DNA of 64,000 nt, from positions 71,484-135,483 of the forward strand of contig JBFWWP010000015.1 in assembly GCA_050246115.1 (NCBI GenBank), in the 5' to 3' direction. Below the pieces are notes generated by a model that saw only the letters and a list, made by a program, of their open reading frames with translations, ran no database searches and was not told where the DNA came from. The position numbers were made by a program, and so were the translations under genes. Below are positions 54,214 through 62,225 of the stretch, one piece after another. The stretch is from JBFWWP01 sp050246115 (GTDB lineage Bacteria; Planctomycetota; UBA8108; UBA1146; JAJFFE01). Every line of letters begins with the position of its first letter. Positions within the stretch are counted from its first letter, which is position 1.

Positions 54214-55785
54214 ATGTTCGGACTGAACTTCCTTCGCGCACGGCCCCCGGAGCCGGCCCCGACCGCGCATCGCTCGACGGGAGTCGAAGCCGACGTCGCC
54301 TTGCTGCTCGAGGGAACTTATCCCTACGTGCGCGGTGGCGTGTCTTCGTGGGTTCACACCCTGATCACCGGCTTGCCGCAAGTGAAGTTCAGCATCATCT
54401 TTCTCGGGGGTAGTCCGGATCACTACGAGGAGATCAAGTACGTCCTGCCCGAGAACGTCGTCCACCTCGAGGTGCATTTCCTCATCGACAAGCGACCGCT
54501 CGAGACCGCCACCCCAGGGGCTGACGCACGCTGCCAGCACCACTTCGAGAACCTCCGAAAGATCCACGATCAGCTGCGCGAAGGCCTTCCGCTCCCCGAA
54601 GAGTCGCTGCGCCAGATCGCAGCCTCACTGACGGCAGCGGATGGTATCGACCGCGAAACCTTCCTCTCGAGTTTCACGACCTGGGAGTACATCTGCAACA
54701 GCTACCTCAAGTACTCGACCGAGCCTTCCTTCGTCGACTACTTCTGGACCATCCGGACGATTCACGAACCCCTTTTCACCCTGGCGCGCATCGCCAAGCA
54801 TGCCCCGGTTGCGAAGATCTACCACTCCATCTCGACCGGATACGCGGGGTTCCTCGGGGCCTTGATCAGCCGCCAGCAGCAGCGGCCATTCATCCTGAGT
54901 GAGCATGGCATCTACACCAAGGAACGAAAGATCGATCTGGCTCAGGCCGAGTGGATCCACGAGTCCAAGAATCGCTTCGACGCGACCCTGCACACCAACG
55001 TCAGCTACATTCGCTCACTTTGGATCCGCTTCTTCGCCAGCATTGGGCGCATGACCTATTCGGCCGCCGACCCCATCACTTCGTTGTACGAAGGAAACCG
55101 TCAGAAGCAAATCGAGGACGGTGCGGACGCCCAGCGCTGTCGCATCATCCCCAACGGGATCGACCTCGCTCGCTTCGCCAAGCTGCGCGAGAAGCGCCCG
55201 CAAGACGTGCCGCCGGTCGTGGGACTCCTGGGGCGCGTCGTTCCCATCAAAGACATCAAAACGTTCATCCGCTCGATGCGCACGGTCTGCTCGCGCCTGC
55301 CGGAGGCCGAGGGTTGGATCATCGGCCCGGAAGACGAGGACGAGAGCTACGCGCGCGAGTGCCACGACTTGGTCGCGAGCCTGGGGCTCGAAGAGCGCGT
55401 GAAGTTCCTCGGCTTCCAGAAGCCGGACGACATTCTTCCCCAGCTCGGATTGCTGGTGCTCACGTCCATCAGTGAGGCCTTGCCCCTAGTGGTCTTGGAG
55501 GCCTATGCGAGTGGCCTGCCGTGCGTCACCACCGATGTCGGATCCTGCCGGGAGCTGATCGAGGGCAACACCGAACCCGACCGATCCCTCGGTCACTCGG
55601 GCGCCGTGGTCCCCATCGCCGACCCCCAGGCCACCGCCGAGAGGATCGTCGAGCTGCTGGGGGATCCCGCGCGCTGGCACGCGGCGCAGCAGGCTGGCAT
55701 CCAACGGGTCGAGCGGTACTACACCCTCGAGATGATGCTCGACACCTACCTAGACCTCTACCGCGTCCACGTCGAGGTGGACTGA
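54214..55785 (+). CDS. pelF: PelF, Pel glycosyltransferase
   Basis: This 523-residue soluble GT4 enzyme starts 13 bp after pelE. The N-terminal half shows VALLLEGTYPYVRGGVSSWVH, the PelF/glycogen-synthase-like opening. The acceptor-side sequence FILSEHGIYTKERK follows. The C-terminal half has IPNGID, VGLLGRVVPIKDIKTFI, and the EX7E motif in SEALPLVVLEAYASGLPCV. PelF polymerises UDP-activated hexosamine in the cytoplasm as part of the PelDEFG complex. Confidence 0.95.
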   Translation: MFGLNFLRARPPEPAPTAHRSTGVEADVALLLEGTYPYVRGGVSSWVHTLITGLPQVKFSIIFLGGSPDHYEEIKYVLPENVVHLEVHFLIDKRPLETATPGADARCQHHFENLRKIHDQLREGLPLPEESLRQIAASLTAADGIDRETFLSSFTTWEYICNSYLKYSTEPSFVDYFWTIRTIHEPLFTLARIAKHAPVAKIYHSISTGYAGFLGALISRQQQRPFILSEHGIYTKERKIDLAQAEWIHESKNRFDATLHTNVSYIRSLWIRFFASIGRMTYSAADPITSLYEGNRQKQIEDGADAQRCRIIPNGIDLARFAKLREKRPQDVPPVVGLLGRVVPIKDIKTFIRSMRTVCSRLPEAEGWIIGPEDEDESYARECHDLVASLGLEERVKFLGFQKPDDILPQLGLLVLTSISEALPLVVLEAYASGLPCVTTDVGSCRELIEGNTEPDRSLGHSGAVVPIADPQATAERIVELLGDPARWHAAQQAGIQRVERYYTLEMMLDTYLDLYRVHVEVD

Positions 55786-55850
55786 ATGAAGCCGCTTCAT
55801 TACGCCACGAGTCGCTCCGCCGCGACGATCCCCAGAAAGCGGGTACCCTT

Positions 55851-57218
55851 GTGGCCGGCATAGGCTTCGAGCTACGCAAACTGCTCCGCAAGGACACGTA
55901 CTGGGGCATGCTGCAGGCCTACGGCTACGCCGGCCTGATCAGCTCGGGCCCCTGGCTGCTCTCGATCCTGGGCGTAAGCTTCGTCGGGGTGATCTGCCTC
56001 AGCACTCAGGGCAGCGACGGTATGGCGGAGTACTGGAGCTCGGTCACTTACGTGATCGCGTGCTCCCTGATCCTCACCGGCCCGCTACAGCTTCTGTTCA
56101 CTCGCTTCGTTGCGGATCGACACTACGAACGCAAGGATGGGCTGATCATCCCCAACCTCATGGGGGCCTTGATCATCACCACCACGGTCTCGGGCGTGCT
56201 CGGGGCGATCGCCGTCTTCACACTCTTCGAAGAGCCCCTCGCGTACCGCCTGCTCTTACTTGGGTCGTTCGTCGTCTGCTCGAACATCTGGCTGGTGGTG
56301 ATCTTCTTGACCGGCCTCAAGACCTATCGGTCGATTCTGGCGATCTTCCTGGTCGGGTACTCGATCGTGGTGGCGGTCTCGTACGGCCTCCGAGGACACG
56401 GACTGGAAGGCCTCATGGCGGGCTTCCTGCTGGGTCACACCGTACTGTTCTGTGCGCTCCTCGGCTTGGTCATTCGCCTCCACCCAGCGACTCACTTCGT
56501 GGGCTTCGAGTTCCTCCGCCGCAAGTACTCGTTCTACAGCCTGGCCGGCACCGGTTTGTTCTACAACCTGGGCATGTGGGGCGACAAGCTCGTCTTCTGG
56601 TTCGCGGAGCGCACTTCGGTGGAGATCGTTGGGCCGCTGCGGGGGTCTCCCCTCTACGACTTTCCGGTGTTCCTGGCGTACCTGTCGATGATCCCGGGGA
56701 TGGCCGTGTTCTTGTTCCGGATCGAGACGGACTTCGCGGAGTGCTACGACCAATTCTACGAGGCGGTCCGTGAGGGAGGAACCTTGCAGGAGATCGAGCG
56801 CTTGCGAAACGGGATGGTCATCGCCCTGCGCCAGGCGATCTTCGACATCTTCAAGGTCCAGGGCTGGGTGGTCGCGGCGCTCGTCCTCTTCGCTCAGCCC
56901 ATGCTCGAACAGCTCGGGCTGTCGCCGGCACTCGGCCAGATCTTCGCGGTGAATGTCCTGGGGGTTGGCGGCCTGGTGCTACTCCTGGCACTGCTCAACG
57001 TGTTCTTCTACCTCGACGAGCGCCGTCTCGCGCTGGGCCTCGCCGCGGGCTTCGCGTTGGGGAACGTCGTTCTCAGCGCCGTCAGCATTGAGCTGGGTCC
57101 TTCGTTCTACGGTTTCGGCTTCGTGGCGGCGGTGGCGTTGACCGCGCTCGCGGGTACGCTCCTCCTGGCGCGGCAGCTGAGCGTGCTCGAGTACGAGACC
57201 TTCATGCTTCGTCACTGA
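55851..57218 (+). CDS. pelG: PelG, polytopic Pel transporter
   Basis: The GTG at 55851 gives 455 residues, the length of PelG in other bacteria. The frame is open further upstream, but that stretch overlaps pelF. The N-terminus VAGIGFELRKLLRKDTYWG is a PelG signature. About twelve membrane helices follow (for example GPWLLSILGVSFVGVICL, LIITTTVSGVLGAIAVFTL, GLVLLLALLNVFFYL-like region near the end). It belongs to the MOP flippase superfamily and should pass the polymer across the inner membrane. It is the last gene of the operon. Confidence 0.95.
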   Translation: MAGIGFELRKLLRKDTYWGMLQAYGYAGLISSGPWLLSILGVSFVGVICLSTQGSDGMAEYWSSVTYVIACSLILTGPLQLLFTRFVADRHYERKDGLIIPNLMGALIITTTVSGVLGAIAVFTLFEEPLAYRLLLLGSFVVCSNIWLVVIFLTGLKTYRSILAIFLVGYSIVVAVSYGLRGHGLEGLMAGFLLGHTVLFCALLGLVIRLHPATHFVGFEFLRRKYSFYSLAGTGLFYNLGMWGDKLVFWFAERTSVEIVGPLRGSPLYDFPVFLAYLSMIPGMAVFLFRIETDFAECYDQFYEAVREGGTLQEIERLRNGMVIALRQAIFDIFKVQGWVVAALVLFAQPMLEQLGLSPALGQIFAVNVLGVGGLVLLLALLNVFFYLDERRLALGLAAGFALGNVVLSAVSIELGPSFYGFGFVAAVALTALAGTLLLARQLSVLEYETFMLRH

Positions 57219-57294
57219 GGCGCCAACCGTCCGCGGCCGAGCGACCGGAAGACTCGAACAAGACGAGTCCCTTTCGAGCCCCGCCCAAAGAACA

Positions 57295-57332
57295 GGGCCC
57301 GAAGCCAGCGCTGGCGCGCTTGCTTCGGGCCC
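57295..57332. terminator. Bidirectional terminator after pelG
   Basis: An 11-bp perfect stem, GGGCCCGAAGC (57295-57305) with GCTTCGGGCCC (57322-57332), separated by 16 bases. It sits between the pelG stop and the convergent minus-strand gene ending at 57379, so it can end both transcripts. Confidence 0.72.
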
Positions 57333-57378
57333 ATTCGAACGAATCCCAGTGCGCGAAGGCTCGGTGGACTCGCCGCTC

Positions 57379-58269
57379 CTACTTCAGGAGCTTGCGGGCA
57401 CCCACGGGCACTTCGACGCGCGCAAGCTGGTCGAAGTCCTTCAGCTCGTACTGGAACGTGAAGATCAGGCGATCACCCTCTTTGTTTTCGCCGCCCTTGC
57501 GGACGCTGGTGATCATCTTCATTTCGATGCGGGTGGGGAGCGAGGTGTTGTGGTCGACCGTGACGTCGTAGACGACGCGGGTGGTTTGCTTGTCCGCACG
57601 GGACAAGAATTCCGGGATGTTTCAACCCCCCGACATGCAGCCCGAGTTCTCGACCGTCGTGAAACGCTCGATCGAGTGCTTGGGGCTGAGTTCGACGCGC
57701 AGCACCGTCGGCAACTCCGCGTTGGCGTCGCGCTTCACGACGCCCGTGCGGCCCACGGGCTCCGCTTGCTCTTCGTCCGACTCCTCCTCGTCGCTCGGCT
57801 CGACCGCCTGCGGCTGGTCCGCCCGCCAGTAGACCTTCTCGGCGCCCTGCATGGCCGTCGCGAGAATGTCGGTCGGATAGCCGAAGAGACGATCGACGCG
57901 CGCGCCCTCGGCGGTCGCGAGAATGCTCTGCCAAATCCCGCCGTTGTTCACGGCCCCTTTGTTGAAGCCCGAGCGGAACGCCTGCATCTTCGGCAAGTGC
58001 ATGATGGTGCCGAACACCGACGCTTCGTACTGCTCGTTCACGACGGTCTGGTTCAGATCGTCGCTCTTGGCACCGGCCACGCCCCCGACAACCGCGCACG
58101 TCGACGAATAACTCTTGGTCTTCGCCAACTTCTTCGCGACGTTGAGGATCGTCTTCCGCGGGGAAGGCGGCCCGGCCTCCTCCTGCGCCGAGACACCGCC
58201 CACGAGCAGGGCGCAAGCGCCCAAGCCCAGGACGAGCCTCGTGCTCGCACGCCACAAGTTCCACTGCAT
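57379..58269 (-). CDS. Candidate selenoprotein, exported, LolA-like, with in-frame TGA at codon 216
   Basis: The ATG at 58269 follows AAAGGAG. The signal peptide is TRLVLGLGACALLVGGVSAQ. After 215 codons the frame meets TGA at 57624-57622, preceded by NSGCMSGG, and stays open for 80 further codons (NIPEFLSRADKQTTRVV onward) to a TAG at 57379. Codon use on both sides is equally GC-rich at third positions. Twenty-one bases after the TGA, a 7-bp stem CTTGTCC/GGACAAG encloses the loop CGTGC, matching the usual bacterial SECIS geometry. The C-terminal part (FTFQYELKDFDQL; VEVPVGARKLL) resembles the last strands of LolA-like lipid-binding folds. Sec insertion is an inference; a nonsense mutation or sequencing error is the main alternative. 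Confidence 0.7.
57589..57607 (-). promoter_or_regulatory. bSECIS-like hairpin downstream of the in-frame TGA
   Basis: On the minus strand CTTGTCC (57607-57601), loop CGTGC (57600-57596) and GGACAAG (57595-57589) form a perfect 7-bp stem. The distance from the TGA to the loop is 21 bases and the second loop base is G. Published bacterial SECIS models require a short G-containing loop about 16-37 bases after UGA on a stem of at least four pairs; all are met. Confidence 0.62.
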
Positions 58270-58529
58270 CGACACACGCTCCTTTCGCACCGCGACGACT
58301 GGAGGTCTCGCTGCGGCGCCAATGCGGTTTCTCCGAACACCTCGACCATCGGCCCCGTCCCACCCATGGACTGGACCGGCCTACCAGGCTACTTTCGGTA
58401 GAATTCCGTTGCGAGCACTAACTTCCGTGGATTTCCGTGATTCCGGGAGCTGGACAGTTTTACACGCGAAACACGCAACTCGCTTCCTCAGAACGCTCTG
58501 CTGCGCACGCCCGGCGCCGGTTCGCGACG

Positions 58530-59450
58530 TCAGGAACCCGCCGTTCGGAAGCGGTACCCCAGGAATCGATAGATCAGCTTCGCGGCCACGAACTGTGGGT
58601 GGTGGAGCCCGCCGATCGGGGCGAGTTCGTTGAAGTCGACCCCTACGACACGGCGTTCGCGGCACAAGCGCCGGAGCGCGCGGGTCGCCTGCTGCCACGT
58701 GAGACCGCCGGGCTCGGGGGTGCCGGTGGCGGGCATGAGGGCCGGGTCGAGCGCGTCGAAGTCGAACGTCACGTAGACCTCGGGGCCACAGGCGTCGATC
58801 ACGCGGTCGAGCCACGCCTCGGGACTCTCGGCGTGGACTTCGTGGGCGTAGACGGTCGTCAGCTGCGCATCGTGATCGCAGAGTCGCCGCTCTTCACGCT
58901 CCTGGCTGCGAATGCCGACCGCGACCACACGCGGGCTGCGCTCGCGGATGCGAGCGATCGCGCACGCGTGATTCCACGCAGTACCGTGGTACTCCGGGCG
59001 CAGATCACTGTGGGCGTCGAACTGCACCACGGTCAAGTTCGGAAAGCGGTCCGCGTGCGCCCACGCGGCGCCGACGATGCTGGTGTGCTCGCCACCGATC
59101 GTCACCACGAACTTGCCGCGATCGAGCAGGGCTGCTGTCCGTTCGGCAAGCAACTGTGCCACCGCCGCGCCCGTGAGGTCGACGACCGGCAGCGGCGCGA
59201 GCGTGGCGATGCCGCGCGCCGCCTGCCAGGGCTCGCAACCGAGTTCCGCGTCGAACAGTTCGACCTCACGGCTCGCGTCGAGGATCGCCGCCGGCCCGAC
59301 CGAAGACCCGACCCCAAAGGTGGAGGTGGCCTCGAAGGGAACCTGCTGCACGATCACGCCGGCACGCGCAGGATCGCTGTGCTCGGCGGGGAGACCCAAG
59401 AAGTTCTGGGTTGGGGGTAGCCCTTCGAGGGACCAGTCGCCGTGACTCAT
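58530..59450 (-). CDS. speB: Agmatinase/arginase-family ureohydrolase
   Basis: The ATG at 59450 gives MSHGDWSLEGLPPTQN and 306 residues; an upstream in-frame start adds 16 without clear support. Mn-binding motifs of the ureohydrolase fold are GGEHTSIVG, QFDAHSDLR with a following NHACA, and TFDFDALDP. The loop pattern is that of agmatinases rather than arginases, consistent with putrescine production. The deoxyhypusine-synthase-like gene lies 114 bp upstream on the same strand, supporting a polyamine role. Substrate assignment is by context. Confidence 0.88.
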   Translation of the reverse strand: MSHGDWSLEGLPPTQNFLGLPAEHSDPARAGVIVQQVPFEATSTFGVGSSVGPAAILDASREVELFDAELGCEPWQAARGIATLAPLPVVDLTGAAVAQLLAERTAALLDRGKFVVTIGGEHTSIVGAAWAHADRFPNLTVVQFDAHSDLRPEYHGTAWNHACAIARIRERSPRVVAVGIRSQEREERRLCDHDAQLTTVYAHEVHAESPEAWLDRVIDACGPEVYVTFDFDALDPALMPATGTPEPGGLTWQQATRALRRLCRERRVVGVDFNELAPIGGLHHPQFVAAKLIYRFLGYRFRTAGS

Positions 59451-59546
59451 GCGTAGCGCGCTTCCTTCCGATTCGGCGAGTATGGACCCGCACCCCAAGA
59501 CCCGCGAGAAACCACGACCTCCCCGAGCGGGGTGACCCTCGACACG

Positions 59547-59564
59547 CGCAGCGCCCGCGCTGCG
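59547..59564 (-). terminator. Hairpin between the DHS-like and agmatinase genes
   Basis: CGCAGCG (59547-59553) and CGCTGCG (59558-59564) form a 7-bp stem with a four-base loop directly after the stop codon at 59565 on the minus strand. It may reduce read-through into the agmatinase gene. Confidence 0.4.
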
Positions 59565-60653
59565 TCATCGATCGCGGTCGAGTTCCTCGAAGACCGCTTT
59601 CATCAGCAGCGGCCAGACGACCGTGGCGTCGGCGTACACTTCGGCGTAGCGTCCACCCTCTGCCGGGGGAACGAACTTACCCCAACTCACGCCTTCACTG
59701 TAGGTGCAACCCGAGAGACCGCCCCAATGCACCGGCTCGGGGCAAATGCGAATGCCATAGCGAAAGCGCGGCTCGGGCAACCGAATCCCGAGCCGATGGG
59801 CCGTGATGTCGTAGTACGGAGCTACCTGCTGAGCCCAATTGCGCGGGACCCCACCGCCGATCGTGAAGATCCCGAGACGCGTAGCCCGACCGATCAGCCG
59901 CGCGTACTCCTGCAGGTCGAGAAACGGGTTGTACGGGGGTACCGCGCGAAACGTATCGTCGACTTCGGCCGCGAGGTCACGGTCGAGCCCGCCGGCTCCT
60001 TGCAGCGCGCGACGCAACGCCCAGGTCGAGAAGTCCAAGCCCATTTCGCTGTCGGTAAACGCCGGCACGAAGACGGGAACCCCGCGGCGCCAAGCGCTGC
60101 GCAGAATCCCGGGTCCCTGATCCAGTTGGTCGAGTTTCTCGCCGACCGCCCGGCAGAAACGCGCCGAGGACCACACCCCGCCTTCCGGCTGGTGCTGATC
60201 CAAGACCTGCGCAACCAGTTCGGCTACGTCGTTGAGATTCGACTCCATTTCGAGCGTATCGTAGATCCGGTTGTAGCCCTTCTCGAACAGCTCGGTGTCG
60301 TCGCTGTCGGGACCCGTCGCATAGTGGGTGAGTCCGATGCTCTCGGTGAGACCATGGGCCATGAGCGCACCGGTCGCCACGACCGCCTGTACGAGGCCGC
60401 GATCGATCATGTCACAAATGATGCGCCCCTGCTTGGCGACGGTCATGGCCCCGGACAGGGTCAGCACGACCGTGCACCCTGGGTCGCGGGCCATGTCCAA
60501 GCAGATCTCGAGCGCCTCGCCCAACTGGCGACCGCTGAAAGCGGTCGCGTGCATGGCACGCACCAGACCGGCAAAACTGCTGACTTCGCCGAGGTCGAGG
60601 CTGCGCAAGGGGCGCAGACCATCCGCCCGGCCGTCGTGAAGCTCTCGGGACAC
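59565..60653 (-). CDS. Deoxyhypusine synthase-like protein
   Basis: A GTG at 60653 follows GAGAAGGGGAAAC; the frame is open to 60695. The 362-residue product has the DHS fold markers TLSGAMTVAKQGRIICDMI, VATGALMAHGLTESIGL, VPVFVPAFTDSEMG, IFTIGGGVPRNWAQQ, and the active-site lysine in SEGVSWGKF. Bacteria lack the eukaryotic eIF5A substrate. Bacterial homologues are associated with aminobutyl transfer to small amines, giving spermidine or homospermidine, rather than protein modification. Linkage to an agmatinase-family gene fits that. The acceptor is not predictable from sequence. Confidence 0.88.
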   Translation of the reverse strand: MSRELHDGRADGLRPLRSLDLGEVSSFAGLVRAMHATAFSGRQLGEALEICLDMARDPGCTVVLTLSGAMTVAKQGRIICDMIDRGLVQAVVATGALMAHGLTESIGLTHYATGPDSDDTELFEKGYNRIYDTLEMESNLNDVAELVAQVLDQHQPEGGVWSSARFCRAVGEKLDQLDQGPGILRSAWRRGVPVFVPAFTDSEMGLDFSTWALRRALQGAGGLDRDLAAEVDDTFRAVPPYNPFLDLQEYARLIGRATRLGIFTIGGGVPRNWAQQVAPYYDITAHRLGIRLPEPRFRYGIRICPEPVHWGGLSGCTYSEGVSWGKFVPPAEGGRYAEVYADATVVWPLLMKAVFEELDRDR

Positions 60654-60920
60654 GTTTCCCCTTCTCCCGTTGCGGATCGCACTCAACCGCTGCACCCCAG
60701 ATGGGGCGAGGAGCCAAGTTCGCAGCGCCCCGGCACACCGTCAAGGGCAAACGAACCCGCGCCTCGGGGTTGGCGAATCCCCCGACCGTTGGGCTACAAT
60801 CGCGCGGGTTCGATCCGCGGAGTGGCACGACCCGAGAGCGGCCGACGCAACCGCTAAGGAGTCGTCCGGTCCCACGAGCACGCATTTCGCACCCGATCAG
60901 TCAATAGGGATGGAGTCGAC

Positions 60921-61316
60921 ATGGACTGCCCGCGCTGCCACCTCCCGCTGCGCAAGACGGACTACGTTGGCGTGGAGGCCGAGATCTGTGAACAATGCTG
61001 GGGATTCTGGCTCGACCGAGGAGAACTCGAGCAGATCCTCGCGGCCGACAAGATGCAGTTCGATGAGAAGGAGCGGGCAACGGTGCTGTCGGTCAGGACG
61101 GCTTCGCTAACCGGTCCGCGCGAACCCGTCCGCTGCCCCAAGTGCAGTCGGATGATGGCCCGACTGCACTACGACGCGAGCGTTCACATCGTGCTGGATG
61201 AATGTCCCGCCCACGGCATTTGGCTGGATACCGGCGAGATCAAGAAGGTGCAGGCGGTAGCGGCGAAATCCGCGGACATCCACCGAATGCTGATTCGCAA
61301 GCTCGGGCTCGGCTGA
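60921..61316 (+). CDS. Double zf-TFIIB zinc-ribbon protein
   Basis: GGAG lies five bases before the ATG. The 131-residue protein contains two zinc-ribbon modules. The first has CPRCHLPL with CEQCWGFWLDRGELEQIL; the second has CPKCSRMM with CPAHGIWLDTGEIKKV, where a His replaces the last Cys. This is the TFIIB-type zinc-ribbon family (PF13453-like), widespread and of unknown role. There is no signal or membrane segment. Confidence 0.88.
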   Translation: MDCPRCHLPLRKTDYVGVEAEICEQCWGFWLDRGELEQILAADKMQFDEKERATVLSVRTASLTGPREPVRCPKCSRMMARLHYDASVHIVLDECPAHGIWLDTGEIKKVQAVAAKSADIHRMLIRKLGLG

Positions 61317-61414
61317 CTTCACGCTCGCCGCTCGGTGAGATGACTTCAGCGCGAGCGGCCCGTATGGACACGACTCATGGCAAAGAATCGCCTCGAAAGG
61401 CTGCTCGGTAGACC

Positions 61415-62125
61415 ATGCTCCACCTTCGCATCGTGATGACTCTCGGAATGACGCTCTCGACTCTCCTCTTGTTCGTAGTCAGTGTCACGGGTTGTGGCAG
61501 CGCCGAGCGTCGGAACCCCGGGGTTGCGCCCAGCGCCAATCTCGGACAGCAGGAGCAAGTCCAACGACTCGCTCGGTACCTCACCGGGACCTTCTCGAAC
61601 GAAGATCAGGCGACCGAGGACGACGAGTACCTGTCGGTCAACTTGGTCGTGCAACCCATTTGGCGCGAGCGGACCGACGGCCCGTGGCTCTACGTGGAGC
61701 AGAGCGTAGCGGGCTCGGTAGAGCCCTATCGGCAGCGCATCTACCGGATCTCCCCCAACACGGATGGTTCCCTGCGCAGCGATGTGTTCGAGCTTCCTGA
61801 CCCGGCAGCGTTCGCCGGCGCCTGGGACCACGTCGAGTCATTCGGAGCGCTGACGCCAGAGGTCCTGGCTTTGAAGGAAGGCTGTGGGGTCGCATTGTCG
61901 TTCGATCCACGCGCGGACTTGTTCAGTGGTGCGACGACGGGAACGAACTGCGCGAGCGTCTTGCGGGGTGCGTCCTATGCGACTTCATTGGTCGAGATCA
62001 CCCAAGACGAGGTCCGGAGCTGGGACCGAGGTTTCGACGTTCAGGGTCAACAGGTCTGGGGGCCGAAGAAAGGTGCGTACATCTATCGCCGGGTGATGCC
62101 GGAGACGGAGCGCACAGCAGAGTGA
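61415..62125 (+). CDS. CpeT/CpcT-family lipoprotein
   Basis: The 236-residue product has a lipoprotein signal, LLLFVVSVTGCGS, with a good lipobox VTGC. The mature part carries CpcT/CpeT family patterns: RLARYLTGTFSNEDQA, WLYVEQSVAGSVEPYRQRIY, EGCGVALSF, FSGATTGTNCASVLRGASY and SWDRGFDVQGQQVWG. In cyanobacteria, members attach or bind phycobilin chromophores. This organism shows no sign of phycobilisomes, so the protein probably binds another ligand in the envelope. A later ATG at 61436 is possible. Confidence 0.85.
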   Translation: MLHLRIVMTLGMTLSTLLLFVVSVTGCGSAERRNPGVAPSANLGQQEQVQRLARYLTGTFSNEDQATEDDEYLSVNLVVQPIWRERTDGPWLYVEQSVAGSVEPYRQRIYRISPNTDGSLRSDVFELPDPAAFAGAWDHVESFGALTPEVLALKEGCGVALSFDPRADLFSGATTGTNCASVLRGASYATSLVEITQDEVRSWDRGFDVQGQQVWGPKKGAYIYRRVMPETERTAE

Positions 62126-62157
62126 TCGTCCGGGGTCGCGGGAATCACCCGCCCGAA

Positions 62158-62194
62158 ACACCCGCCCGAGAGTAATCCCCGTGCCCCGCCCCCC
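62158..62194. repeat. 37-bp direct repeat, copy 1
   Basis: Identical to 63843-63879. It begins ACACCCGCCCGAGAG and ends in a C-rich run. The two copies bracket the gene at 62226-63740. Confidence 0.85.
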
Positions 62195-62225
62195 GCGGGA
62201 TGTGCTGGGGTCGGATGTTCTAAAG

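Noticed and set aside
57379..57606. Separate 75-codon gene starting after the TGA
   Set aside because: It starts at a TTG without an SD and is in the same frame as the upstream gene with no gap, so one interrupted gene explains it better.
57349..58401. 350-codon open plus-strand frame opposite the candidate selenoprotein gene
   Set aside because: Arg/Leu/Asp-rich shadow of a GC-rich minus-strand gene; the minus strand has an SD, signal peptide and natural composition.
60760..60830. tRNA-like T-arm sequence GGTTCGATCC
   Set aside because: The five bases on each side do not pair as a T-stem and no acceptor or anticodon arm can be formed.
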